DNA of 32,358 nt from a virus. The position numbers were made by a program, and so were the translations under genes. This document shows, one piece after another, positions 25,016 to 31,064 of the stretch (position 1 is its first letter; every line of letters starts with the position of its first letter). The notes under the pieces were generated by a model, which worked only from the letters and a program-made list of their open reading frames with translations, ran no database searches and was not told the origin of the DNA. The DNA is taken from IMG/VR virus record IMGVR_UViG_3300025889_000535, positions 1-32,358 of that record; one strand, written 5' to 3'.

Positions 25016-25721
25016 TTATAATCTCCATATCACCCCATGTTTGTCCAACTTGACATTCGACTCGCATAGGTAAATTAAATTCTACTCCGAATAACCTACT
25101 AAAATTATCAGGAATATCCTCGAAACATTTATCAACTATGTTGACCAATGTAACATTATCCCATACTTTTGGATCAAAGTCAAGGATAATTGAATCGTGA
25201 ACAGTATTCACCATCTTCACTCCATCACGACCTTTAAGACGATTCCTCAATGACACTCGAGCTATCGCCATTAAATCTGCACCTAGTCCTTGAACTGGAT
25301 AATTTAATATCTTTGTTCGAGGATACTTCATCTTACCATACTTAATCTCAGGCTCATAAAAGTAAGTTCGTCCTGTTGGCATGATAAGCTTATGATCTCT
25401 TGTAGCTTTAAATACAATCTCTTCGTGCCACTGATAGAGTTGTTTGTATTTACCATAGAATTCTTTAATGATCTTTTCCCAGTAGTCTTCATTACCTACA
25501 TCTTTGAAGTTAGGATCATTAGCATAAGACCAGGCACTACCTCCATAGATCAATCTAAATACGAATGTCTTAGCAATCAATCTACTAGGTAATCCAAATC
25601 TCTTCTGATTATCAGAGTGCATATCTGTGCCTTGCCATATCTCATCAATCGCTATTTGATCTTGAGACAGATAACTGGCACCTACCCACTCTAGTTGTTT
25701 TGCATCTGCTTGTAATAACAT
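24996..25721 (-). CDS. DNA polymerase family A, C-terminal palm/fingers piece (split)
   Basis: This 241-residue protein starts just before motif A and holds the whole active site. Motif A is LLQADAKQLEW (Asp6). Motif B is RLIAKTFVFRLIYGG (Arg47, Lys51, Phe55, Tyr59). Motif C is TVHDSI (His175, Asp176). Phe55 equals Phe762 of E. coli Pol I. Length from motif A to the end resembles T7 gp5 (about 230). The N-terminal piece, with the exonuclease and thumb, is a separate gene at 26166-27323, and two small genes lie between. Since all motifs are present across both pieces, they probably assemble into one enzyme. Starts by TAATG overlap with the 84-residue gene. Confidence 0.93.
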   Translation of the reverse strand: MLLQADAKQLEWVGASYLSQDQIAIDEIWQGTDMHSDNQKRFGLPSRLIAKTFVFRLIYGGSAWSYANDPNFKDVGNEDYWEKIIKEFYGKYKQLYQWHEEIVFKATRDHKLIMPTGRTYFYEPEIKYGKMKYPRTKILNYPVQGLGADLMAIARVSLRNRLKGRDGVKMVNTVHDSIILDFDPKVWDNVTLVNIVDKCFEDIPDNFSRLFGVEFNLPMRVECQVGQTWGDMEIINANHSN

Positions 25722-25975
25722 TAGTAATGCCTCTTAATATAATCTATTAATTTCTTTTTAGATGGAACAGACAAATTCTTCATGAGAAACTCAACACCTT
25801 CAATCATAATTAAATCTTCAATGTCTTTAGATATATACTGCATCCAAGCTCTATCAAGTCCCATCTTTTCAATGTGTTCATATAACTCGTTTAAACGATC
25901 ACTACGAGGATTATCATTACGAAAGTAATCATCTATACCTGTAATAGCTACGCTTATTTTCTTGCTATGACTCAT
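25721..25975 (-). CDS. Small protein inserted in the polymerase split (second of two)
   Basis: The product has 84 residues, mainly helical. It contains DYFRNDNPRSDRLNELYEHI and DRAWMQYISKDIEDLIMIEG, and ends GVEFLMKNLSVPSKKKLIDY followed by IKRHY. Its last 25 residues align without gaps to those of the neighbouring 64-residue protein, with 8 identities and many similar residues, so the two are probably paralogues. Starts and ends are TAATG overlaps with its neighbours. A GTTTAAAC copy (25889) codes Arg-Leu-Asn. It may help the two polymerase pieces to assemble, or it may simply have landed in a tolerated site. Confidence 0.72.
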   Translation of the reverse strand: MSHSKKISVAITGIDDYFRNDNPRSDRLNELYEHIEKMGLDRAWMQYISKDIEDLIMIEGVEFLMKNLSVPSKKKLIDYIKRHY

Positions 25976-26169
25976 TAATAGTGTTTAGCTAGCCACTTAA
26001 CAATCTGTTCAGTAGAGTAATCATTAAGATGTTCCATAACGATCTCAACACCTATTTCTTGAATGATTGTGTTTATGTCATTAACTGTATGCACTACATA
26101 AGCTTCTTCCTGATCTGATTGAAGTTGCATACCCTCATCATAATCAGGTGTGTAATTGTCACTGTTCAT
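25975..26169 (-). CDS. Small protein inserted in the polymerase split (first of two)
   Basis: The product has 64 residues. The N-terminal half is acidic and polar (MNSDNYTPDYDEGMQLQSDQ). The C-terminal half is a helical domain INTIIQEIGVEIVMEHL and then EQIVKWLAKHY, related to the C-terminus of the adjacent 84-residue protein. It begins in ATGA overlap with the stop of the polymerase N-terminal piece, with AAGGAGG just upstream, and ends in TAATG overlap with the next gene. Translation of the four cistrons is therefore probably coupled. No known family recognised. Confidence 0.7.
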   Translation of the reverse strand: MNSDNYTPDYDEGMQLQSDQEEAYVVHTVNDINTIIQEIGVEIVMEHLNDYSTEQIVKWLAKHY

Positions 26170-27323
26170 ACTGCCTCCTTATATCTTGATAATAATAGAC
26201 CTTTGATTTCACTATCAAAGTTTTGTAAATTAGGTTTACTACTTGATAGTCTACCTGTCCTTGCTACGCACTGGTTAAGTTGACCATAAATATGACCTCG
26301 TTCCCAGTTTTGTTCTGTAATCAAATTAACTAAACCTTTATAGTATGCTGTCATTCTCTTCTCTAAAACGGCTCTTGTCAATATGATCTTAATAACTTCT
26401 GAAGCTTTCTTCGATCCTGCTAAACTCCTAAGTGTTTGCTCATCAGTAGAATATAAACCTTCTTTTTCTAATTCTGAGCCTTTTAATGGTTTAACAAGCC
26501 TAGGTAATTCTAGTTCTTTGTCTCTCCATCTCATTCTTACTTCACCTTTTTTCTGTCCTGATTTAAATATACCATCAGGTTCTTGCTCCCTATACTTAAT
26601 AGTGCCACCATAAAGAAGAGCACTGACGTGATCGACACTACTAGCATTAAAAGAGGGGAAGTTATGGTAACTATACAATCTCTGATCAAGCTTAGCAATC
26701 TGTTCCTCCAATTCATTACCTAAAATCTCTGACTTATCCTGATCGTATAAGACTCCATTAAACTCCATTTCCTCAAGAACAAGTAAGTCCTGATTGTGTA
26801 AGCTGATTAGTCTTTTAAGATGTGAGTTAGCCTCAAGATCTTCTAACTGTTTTAAATATACTTGCTCTGTAAGATCTAAATCTTTCTGCAAATACTCCTC
26901 TAGAATATCACGAGGAATCTCATTAGTATCAATGCCATTCTTCCAATACTCTTCTTTAACTATGTCTAGTTTAGTCTCTAGTCCATAGTGTTCACAAACT
27001 TGATTCAAGCTAGGATATGGTTTTGATTGACCTGTTAGCATGAAATGCACCAACTGACAATCCCATATTCTCTTCTCTTGAAAGTCTATGCCATATTTAC
27101 GAATCCAATGTAAATCAAATTTAATATTGAATCCTACAAGCATATCATGATTGTTGATGACCGACTGAACATGATCAAGATCATCACGATATGGATGTTC
27201 TGTATACTCGATGTCATAGATACCATTGTCTTTGAGACCTATGAGACAGAGCTTGTTTAAACGACTGAAGGGATTACCTTTATTCTGAATCGTTGTCTCT
27301 ACGTCTAGCGTTAGATGTTTCAT
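26166..27323 (-). CDS. DNA polymerase family A, N-terminal exonuclease/thumb piece (split)
   Basis: The product has 385 residues. The 3'-5' proofreading domain is intact: LTLDVETT (Asp7, Glu9), GFNIKFD (Asp70) and EYLQKDLD (Tyr144, Asp148). The thumb and first palm element follow, ending with ARTGRLSSSKPNLQNF, the conserved sequence that precedes motif A in whole enzymes. The chain then stops after LSRYKEAV. The missing part is encoded by the gene at 24996-25721, beginning at motif A, so the break lies exactly between NLQN and motif A and nothing essential is lost. The 5' end overlaps the zinc-ribbon gene by 44 bases. It replicates the phage genome together with the helicase and primase downstream partners. 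Confidence 0.93.
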   Translation of the reverse strand: MKHLTLDVETTIQNKGNPFSRLNKLCLIGLKDNGIYDIEYTEHPYRDDLDHVQSVINNHDMLVGFNIKFDLHWIRKYGIDFQEKRIWDCQLVHFMLTGQSKPYPSLNQVCEHYGLETKLDIVKEEYWKNGIDTNEIPRDILEEYLQKDLDLTEQVYLKQLEDLEANSHLKRLISLHNQDLLVLEEMEFNGVLYDQDKSEILGNELEEQIAKLDQRLYSYHNFPSFNASSVDHVSALLYGGTIKYREQEPDGIFKSGQKKGEVRMRWRDKELELPRLVKPLKGSELEKEGLYSTDEQTLRSLAGSKKASEVIKIILTRAVLEKRMTAYYKGLVNLITEQNWERGHIYGQLNQCVARTGRLSSSKPNLQNFDSEIKGLLLSRYKEAV

Positions 27324-27447
27324 TCTTACAAACCCCTTTTAGATTAAATTCACCAAACCCTGACTCGACTCCACACCACCATTTCTTGTCAAAGTATATT
27401 GTACCCTTACTACCACACACATTACATTTTACATTAGATATCTTCAT
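27280..27447 (-). CDS. Small zinc-ribbon protein between helicase and polymerase
   Basis: The product has 55 residues from the ATG at 27447; a longer in-frame reading exists but begins inside the helicase gene. It starts MKISNVKCNVCGSKGTIYFD, continues KKWWCGVESG, and has another Cys near residue 40 (KGVCKNE). Four cysteines (8, 11, 25 and 40) could hold one zinc ion. The C-terminus is Arg/Asp-rich. It overlaps the helicase by 14 bases and polymerase by 44. Its place between helicase and polymerase suggests a replication accessory, unproved. Confidence 0.66.
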   Translation of the reverse strand: MKISNVKCNVCGSKGTIYFDKKWWCGVESGFGEFNLKGVCKNETSNARRRDNDSE

Positions 27448-28675
27448 AACGAGCAACCTCAGGTCTGATAAGAACCTGTGTAGAACCATGTCTTAACTCA
27501 GGTAGAGTGTCGACATCCCCTATCAGTTTGTTCTTACAAATGTTTAAGAAACGAAGTCTTGATGTATTGTCTTGTTCTTTACCAATACCAAGAATCCAAT
27601 CTGCCTCGCCTTGCTTACCTGTTTTAGAACCATCTACCATGTCCATTGTAAGCCATAACTTACCCTCAGCCTCACCACTAGCCTGAGATACTGCAATCAC
27701 TGGGGCATATCTCTTTGCTATTTCCCTTGCCCATTGATAAATCGCCTTAAGCTCCAAGTCGTTACGATCAGCTTTAAAGCCTTTGATCTTATCGATCTGA
27801 TCGAAAATAATCAAGGCAGGGGTAGATTCCTTGAGTATTGCATCGATCCTTGAAGCTCGAGACGAATCATCAAAATCGTAAATCTTAATTCGTCCTCCAC
27901 CTAGAGAAATAAACTTCTCTTGATTGTGTTCTTTGTCATTGAAGAGTGGATCTAATTCTAATCCAAGCATAGCTTGAAAGCATCGTATAGCTACTTTCTT
28001 ACCTTGTTCTTCGTTGTTGAACCAAATAATTTCACCCTCTGTTTGTTGAACCATCTTTGTTACTTCACTAGCTAAGAATGTTGTCTTACCTGTTTCTGGT
28101 CTTGCGAAGATAAAACCAAAATCACCTTTTCTGAGTGAACCTAGTGCTTGGTTTAGCCATTTCAATCTCCATCGTAATCCAGGAGTTTCTATCTGAGAGT
28201 CATAGAGTTCGTTTAGATCCATGATAACTTCCTGTGCCTCATCTGCCTCAATCTGTGAGTGGTCGAACTCGTCATAGATCTTGTGGAGTTCCTCGATATC
28301 TGCCTTGCCATCCTCTACATCGAGAGCAATACGAGCAATCTCACCTGAGAGACATCTCTTACGATGTTCTTCGAGTAAGTCTATAACTGCTTCAGGGTTT
28401 GTGATTTCAATAGCGAAGATGTCTTCGATCAGAGAAGTGATCTCTTTTCGTTCCATCTCGTTTAGGAGGTAGTTAGAATTGTATGCTAATTCTAATTCAG
28501 ATTTATTAATATTATTATTATTAATATATTTATTATAATAATTATTTATAATAATAAATAATTTATATATATTAATATAATTAATTTTAATATAATTAAT
28601 ATTAACATATTTATAAAACTTTGTAAAGAGATTTCTATCTTCACAAAATAACTTAATTATCTGCTTTTCAACCAT
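27434..28675 (-). CDS. Replicative DNA helicase (DnaB/T7 gp4B-like)
   Basis: The product has 413 residues. The C-terminal RecA-type motor shows a Walker A-like loop ARPETGKTTF (191-200), a Walker B strand ALIIFDQID near 290-300, and later SQASGEAEGKLWLTMDMVDG with GSKTGKQGEADWILGI, the loops that contact DNA and the arginine-finger region of hexameric helicases. The primase is a separate gene just upstream, so the T7 gp4 fusion is divided here. Residues about 24-58 are encoded only by A/T codons (Asn, Ile, Tyr, Lys, Leu, Phe), giving a low-complexity segment (see 28501-28605). It overlaps the primase by 19 bases. Confidence 0.92.
   Translation of the reverse strand: MVEKQIIKLFCEDRNLFTKFYKYVNINYIKINYINIYKLFIIINNYYNKYINNNNINKSELELAYNSNYLLNEMERKEITSLIEDIFAIEITNPEAVIDLLEEHRKRCLSGEIARIALDVEDGKADIEELHKIYDEFDHSQIEADEAQEVIMDLNELYDSQIETPGLRWRLKWLNQALGSLRKGDFGFIFARPETGKTTFLASEVTKMVQQTEGEIIWFNNEEQGKKVAIRCFQAMLGLELDPLFNDKEHNQEKFISLGGGRIKIYDFDDSSRASRIDAILKESTPALIIFDQIDKIKGFKADRNDLELKAIYQWAREIAKRYAPVIAVSQASGEAEGKLWLTMDMVDGSKTGKQGEADWILGIGKEQDNTSRLRFLNICKNKLIGDVDTLPELRHGSTQVLIRPEVARYEDI
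28501..28605. other. 105-base tract with no G or C, candidate replication origin
   Basis: Between the G at 28500 and the C at 28606 every base is A or T. The tract lies in the helicase gene and stays open on the minus strand by using only AT codons (AAA, AAT, ATA, ATT, TAT, TTA, TTT). It has many short inverted and direct repeats of the ATTAAT and TATTAT type. Such a tract would melt easily and is the kind of sequence found at phage origins next to the primase and helicase genes. No initiator site is proved. Confidence 0.55.
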
Positions 28676-29352
28676 TCTACAATTTCCCCTTTTGTATATT
28701 CTTTTGGATCTTTATCGGTAACGATCACTCTACTGTCTAATCCTCTGCTTGTCAACTTCCTCTTGATTCTCAGAGCATTCAGTGCTTTGTCTCGATCAAG
28801 CCAAACTGCAACCTGTTTAAACGACTCTACGATTTGATTCTCAAATTCGTAAGAGAGTGAAGACCCCAACAATGGAGCTGAACAAAAACCACTTCGAGTC
28901 CTTGCAACTCTCATCGCTGAGATAATGTCTTCAACAAGCACGAGAGTATCACCCTCACCATAGATTGTCAATGGCTTTATACCACTCGACATATATTTAA
29001 TTTTACTTGTTGGATCGAACACTCGACCTTGCCAATATTTAGCCGTGTCAAGTAGCACTAATAATTGTTTTTTAGCATCCCATTTGATGTCATATTCCTT
29101 AACTTCATCTTGGGAGATGCCGTAAGATAGCAACCATTTCATAGCATTTCGTGGTATTTCAGCGAAGTTACCTATCATATCTACCCCTTTATCGTCCTTA
29201 TTTTTATTGTAAATTCTACTACGAATACTGCCAATATCGTTCTTTAATTTGTAATATTTACAACCAAAGCAATATTGATGGTCATCGTAATCACCTAAAT
29301 TATCTCTTGAGCCACACTGTGGACAAGGTATATGTCCTAAAAATTGACTCAT
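28657..29352 (-). CDS. DNA primase (zinc-binding and TOPRIM domains)
   Basis: The product has 231 residues from the ATG at 29352; a GTG three codons upstream at 29361 is an alternative, but the GAGGGG Shine-Dalgarno is too near it. The N-terminal zinc domain has CPQC and CFGC with an intervening His in DDHQYC. The catalytic TOPRIM part shows LVLVEDIISAMRVART (Glu) and VAVWLDRDKA (Asp-x-Asp). It makes RNA primers for lagging-strand synthesis. Size and motifs correspond to the primase half of T7 gp4, the helicase half being the next gene. It is transcribed away from pqqA, sharing a 105-base intergenic region. Confidence 0.91.
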   Translation of the reverse strand: MSQFLGHIPCPQCGSRDNLGDYDDHQYCFGCKYYKLKNDIGSIRSRIYNKNKDDKGVDMIGNFAEIPRNAMKWLLSYGISQDEVKEYDIKWDAKKQLLVLLDTAKYWQGRVFDPTSKIKYMSSGIKPLTIYGEGDTLVLVEDIISAMRVARTRSGFCSAPLLGSSLSYEFENQIVESFKQVAVWLDRDKALNALRIKRKLTSRGLDSRVIVTDKDPKEYTKGEIVEWLKSR

Positions 29353-29405
29353 ACTTTTCACTACCCCTCAATCATGTTTAAACAATATCTAATAATTTAA
29401 TATTG

Positions 29406-29414
29406 TGTTATAAT
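29406..29414 (+). promoter_or_regulatory. Extended -10 promoter for pqqA
   Basis: TGT followed by TATAAT (29409-29414) is a perfect extended -10 box. No good -35 lies 17 bases upstream. Instead a GTTTAAAC palindrome (29376-29383) is centred at about -41.5 relative to the predicted start at 29421, the usual place for an activator that contacts the sigma/alpha subunits. The surrounding stretch is almost all A/T. The distance to the pqqA ATG is about 46 bases. Confidence 0.68.
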
Positions 29415-29419
29415 ATTAC

Positions 29420-29441
29420 TATATACTGAAAAAAGTATATA
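29420..29441. repeat. Perfect inverted repeat in the pqqA leader
   Basis: TATATACT (29420-29427) and AGTATATA (29434-29441) form a perfect 8-base inverted repeat with a six-base loop GAAAAA. It begins at the predicted transcription start. In RNA it would form a 5' stem-loop that could stabilise a short abundant mRNA; in DNA it could be an operator. No T-run follows, so it is not a terminator. Confidence 0.6.
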
Positions 29442-29466
29442 AATTTCTAAAGAAAGGAACATCACT

Positions 29467-29538
29467 ATGTGGACAAAGCCATCAGCAACTGAAATGAGAT
29501 TCGGTTTCGAAGTTACAATGTACGTTTGCAACAAGTAA
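29467..29538 (+). CDS. pqqA: PqqA, precursor peptide of the cofactor PQQ
   Basis: PqqA is the ribosomal peptide from which pyrroloquinoline quinone is made: PqqE (radical SAM, with chaperone PqqD) joins Glu and Tyr side chains, and the product is cut out and oxidised by later Pqq enzymes. The 23-residue product starts MWTKP and holds MRFGFEVTMYVCNK, with Glu15 and Tyr19 in the EVTMY motif at the same positions and same total length as Klebsiella PqqA (EVTLY). AAGGA lies eight bases before the ATG. It has its own promoter and is the only plus-strand gene in the right half, ending directly against the stop of the next minus-strand gene. No other pqq gene is in the window, so host PqqB-F would be needed. 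Confidence 0.92.
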   Translation: MWTKPSATEMRFGFEVTMYVCNK

Positions 29539-29739
29539 CTACAATTCATCGAAGGGATCATCTTCTACATCAGGATTGATGATCTCTTCATCTCTCAAAT
29601 CTTCCCTCTCATACATCGGTGTATCGCTACTAATAGTGCTATAACACCAGTTACATAAGTCAATGAACTCACCAGTTTCTGTTGATTTCCTTGTAGCCTC
29701 GAAATCACTCAACGCTTTATTACACGCTTTACATCTCAT
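29539..29739 (-). CDS. Small zinc-finger protein
   Basis: The product has 66 residues. Two CxxC pairs, CKAC at residues 3-6 and CNWC at 29-32, make a likely single zinc site. The core MRCKACNKALSDFEATRK with FIDLCNWCY is a pattern I associate with small zinc proteins encoded by many marine phages. The C-terminal half is acidic (EEIINPDVEDDPFDEL). DNA- or protein-binding is possible; function unknown. The stop codon abuts the pqqA stop tail-to-tail. Shine-Dalgarno AAGGAAC precedes the ATG. Confidence 0.75.
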   Translation of the reverse strand: MRCKACNKALSDFEATRKSTETGEFIDLCNWCYSTISSDTPMYEREDLRDEEIINPDVEDDPFDEL

Positions 29740-29747
29740 ATTGTTCC

Positions 29748-29930
29748 TTAGAATAGTGCCTCACCAACTTGTTTAAACAGTTCCTCTCTGATCTGTTCAT
29801 CTGTCTTGAAGTTCAATCTAATTATCTTGCAATCGTGTTTAAGACGTAAGAACCACTCAGCTTGGGAGAGAGAGTAAAACTTTCTGAGTGGCTCTCCTTC
29901 GTCATCAACTACAAGGTATTTAAATTCCAT
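29748..29930 (-). CDS. Small phage protein, unknown function
   Basis: The product has 60 residues from the ATG at 29930, preferred over a GTG five codons upstream. It begins MEFKYLVVDDEGEPLRKFYS, then LSQAEWFLRLKHDCKIIRL, and ends ELFKQVGEALF. The pattern of a strand, a helix with WFL and another strand resembles short alpha/beta proteins found among early genes of related phages. No function is assigned. A GTTTAAAC copy at 29771 codes Phe-Lys within FKQ. The Shine-Dalgarno is not obvious, so the start is less sure. Confidence 0.65.
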   Translation of the reverse strand: MEFKYLVVDDEGEPLRKFYSLSQAEWFLRLKHDCKIIRLNFKTDEQIREELFKQVGEALF

Positions 29931-29960
29931 ACCCAAGACTACCACAAAAACTATTGCTTG

Positions 29961-30113
29961 TCAAATACAAACTACAATTCCTGTGGAATCTGTCGAGCAT
30001 TGTATGATCGAACCATCAGGCATAATGATTGTAGTCGTGTCTGCCATCGAATCATACATCATAAACAGTGTTACTATAATTATTCCAACAAACGCTATAT
30101 TAACTAATCGCAT
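29961..30113 (-). CDS. Tiny exported or membrane-anchored protein
   Basis: The product has 50 residues. The N-terminus MRLVNIAFVGIIIVTLFMMY is a signal-peptide- or anchor-like hydrophobic segment with one early Arg, followed by DSMADTTT, where cleavage after SMA is possible. The mature part has IIMPDGSIIQC and ends GIVVCI, so two cysteines could form a disulphide in the periplasm. Tiny proteins with a leader and a MPDG...C...C pattern occur in other marine phages. A role at the envelope, such as lysis or exclusion of other phages, is possible but unproved. It overlaps the previous gene by 10 bases. Confidence 0.65.
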   Translation of the reverse strand: MRLVNIAFVGIIIVTLFMMYDSMADTTTIIMPDGSIIQCSTDSTGIVVCI

Positions 30114-30274
30114 TCGTAATCTCCTTCATCAAAATCACCTTTATTAAATCTATCCTTAGCCGAATCAGATGCCAAAATACAAGCCTGTTCACCTATGAAT
30201 CCTTGTTCATGCCAAAATTCTAACTCTTCCTCATATAGTTTTTCAAGTATTAAATCATTTTCTATACAACTCAT
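30104..30274 (-). CDS. Small acidic protein, unknown function
   Basis: The product has 56 residues, beginning MSCIENDLILEKLYEEELEF, then WHEQGFIGEQACILASDS and an acidic tail FDEGDYECD. It starts in TAATG overlap with the previous gene and overlaps the following one by 10 bases. AAGGAG near its 3' end serves the following gene. No family recognised; the tight overlaps on both sides support its being real. Confidence 0.63.
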   Translation of the reverse strand: MSCIENDLILEKLYEEELEFWHEQGFIGEQACILASDSAKDRFNKGDFDEGDYECD

Positions 30275-30525
30275 TAGTCTGTCCCTCCTACTTTAAATGG
30301 TTCAATTTCATGAACTAAATCAGTTTGAAAACCTGTTTGATCGATTACATATGTTCCGTTGTAATCAGCAACTAACTCTTCAATAGCTAACTCTTGGGCT
30401 TCCTCTTCATCAAATGCCTCAACCTCTACCTCATAAGTAACTACCTCACTCATTCGAACTACATACTTCTTTGGTTTATCAGTGAGATGTTCATCACCAT
30501 GCCATAAATCATTACTTGATTTCAT
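30274..30525 (-). CDS. Small protein of the beta-beta-alpha early family
   Basis: The product has 83 residues. The core YVVRMSEVVTYEVEVEAFDE is followed by a helix EEAQELAIEELVAD. The arrangement of a strand, a strand ending VEVEA, and an acidic helix is shared with the proteins at 31235 and 31426. It resembles DpnD/PcfM-type small phage proteins of unknown function. The Shine-Dalgarno AGGAGAATA lies before the ATG. The stop overlaps the next start (TAATG). Confidence 0.7.
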   Translation of the reverse strand: MKSSNDLWHGDEHLTDKPKKYVVRMSEVVTYEVEVEAFDEEEAQELAIEELVADYNGTYVIDQTGFQTDLVHEIEPFKVGGTD

Positions 30526-30527
30526 AT

Positions 30528-30671
30528 TTATTCTCCTCTTTTATATAAAATATCTTCAATAGATTCTCTAAAATAAATATCACTCATGCCATAACTAGAA
30601 TGTTTTATTTGATAATCTAATTCTTTTAATAAATTTAATAATTTATCTGTTGACCAATATTTGTATTTCAT
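30528..30671 (-). CDS. Small protein, unknown function
   Basis: The product has 47 residues: MKYKYWSTDKLLNLLKELDY, then YGMSDIYFRESIEDILYKRG. It has an AAGGAGG Shine-Dalgarno about eight bases before the ATG, one of the strongest in the region. The start overlaps the upstream stop as ATGA. The two short helices may form a helical hairpin. No family recognised. Its 3' end supplies the AGGAG for the next gene. Confidence 0.65.
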   Translation of the reverse strand: MKYKYWSTDKLLNLLKELDYQIKHSSYGMSDIYFRESIEDILYKRGE

Positions 30672-30847
30672 TTTAAATTCCTCCTTAAATCATCAGTGTA
30701 ACTATCGTGATATACAATGTCAACAGGTCTCTTATATCGTTTAAACGCTTCCTCTACTGCACTCTCGTAACTAATCGATTTAATATAACCTATTGATTCG
30801 TTTGAAGTTAAATCAAATACTTCGTAAATGTAATCAATCTTTTGCAT
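30668..30847 (-). CDS. Small protein, unknown function
   Basis: The product has 59 residues: MQKIDYIYEVFDLTSNESIG, then a strand and the helix YESAVEEAFKRYKRPVDIVY. The order of strands and helix suggests a small alpha/beta fold. It overlaps the upstream gene by 14 bases and the next by four (ATGA). A GTTTAAAC copy at 30739 codes Phe-Lys with a GCG codon before it, unusual for this AT-rich gene set. A weaker promoter-like sequence lies in its 3' part (30695-30723). Confidence 0.63.
   Translation of the reverse strand: MQKIDYIYEVFDLTSNESIGYIKSISYESAVEEAFKRYKRPVDIVYHDSYTDDLRRNLK
30695..30723 (-). promoter_or_regulatory. Possible sigma70 promoter within an early gene
   Basis: On the minus strand TTGACA (30723-30718) is followed after 17 bases by TACACT (30700-30695), which matches TATAAT at four of six positions. 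It would start transcription about 17 bases before the ATG of the 47-residue gene, with its AGGAGG site in the leader. It lies inside coding sequence, so it may be chance. Confidence 0.35.
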
Positions 30848-31064
30848 TGTCTACTCTCCGTATTCGATAATCTTCTAAAGAGTATTCATCTTTGATGAAC
30901 CCTCTCTCATAAGCTTCTTGCTCTTCTTTAAGAAACAAATCTAAACTTTCCTTTGCCTCTTTCTTTGAGTGGAAAACCACTGGCTTATCTTCATCATCCA
31001 TCCAACAGTTTTCCCAATCATTGAGCATTGAGCGTGTCTCTACTACATACCTCCTACTGCCCAT
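30834..31064 (-). CDS. Small charged protein, unknown function
   Basis: The product has 76 residues: RRYVVETRSMLNDWENCWMD, then VVFHSKKEAKESLDLFLKEE and SLEDYRIRRVDN. The YVVETR...ENCW...F.SK.EA pattern is similar to small early proteins of other marine phages which have a strand-strand-helix form. It overlaps the upstream gene by 11 bases and the next by 14. Function unknown. AGGAG precedes the ATG inside the upstream gene. Confidence 0.68.
   Translation of the reverse strand: MGSRRYVVETRSMLNDWENCWMDDEDKPVVFHSKKEAKESLDLFLKEEQEAYERGFIKDEYSLEDYRIRRVDNAKD

Noticed and set aside
25721-26169. Group I/II intron or intein as cause of the polymerase split
   Set aside because: The insert is filled by two overlapping short ORFs with coupled starts and stops. 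No intein splice residues or homing endonuclease motifs are seen, and the second polymerase piece has its own ATG.
27500-29840. Additional near-copies of the palindrome (GTTTAAGA, GTTTAGAT, GTTTAGGA)
   Set aside because: They break the palindrome and match what coding sequence of this composition gives; not counted as sites.
29862-30107. 81-codon plus-strand open frame with many Cys and His
   Set aside because: It is antisense to three overlapping minus-strand genes with good starts, and its composition is what AT-rich antisense frames give.
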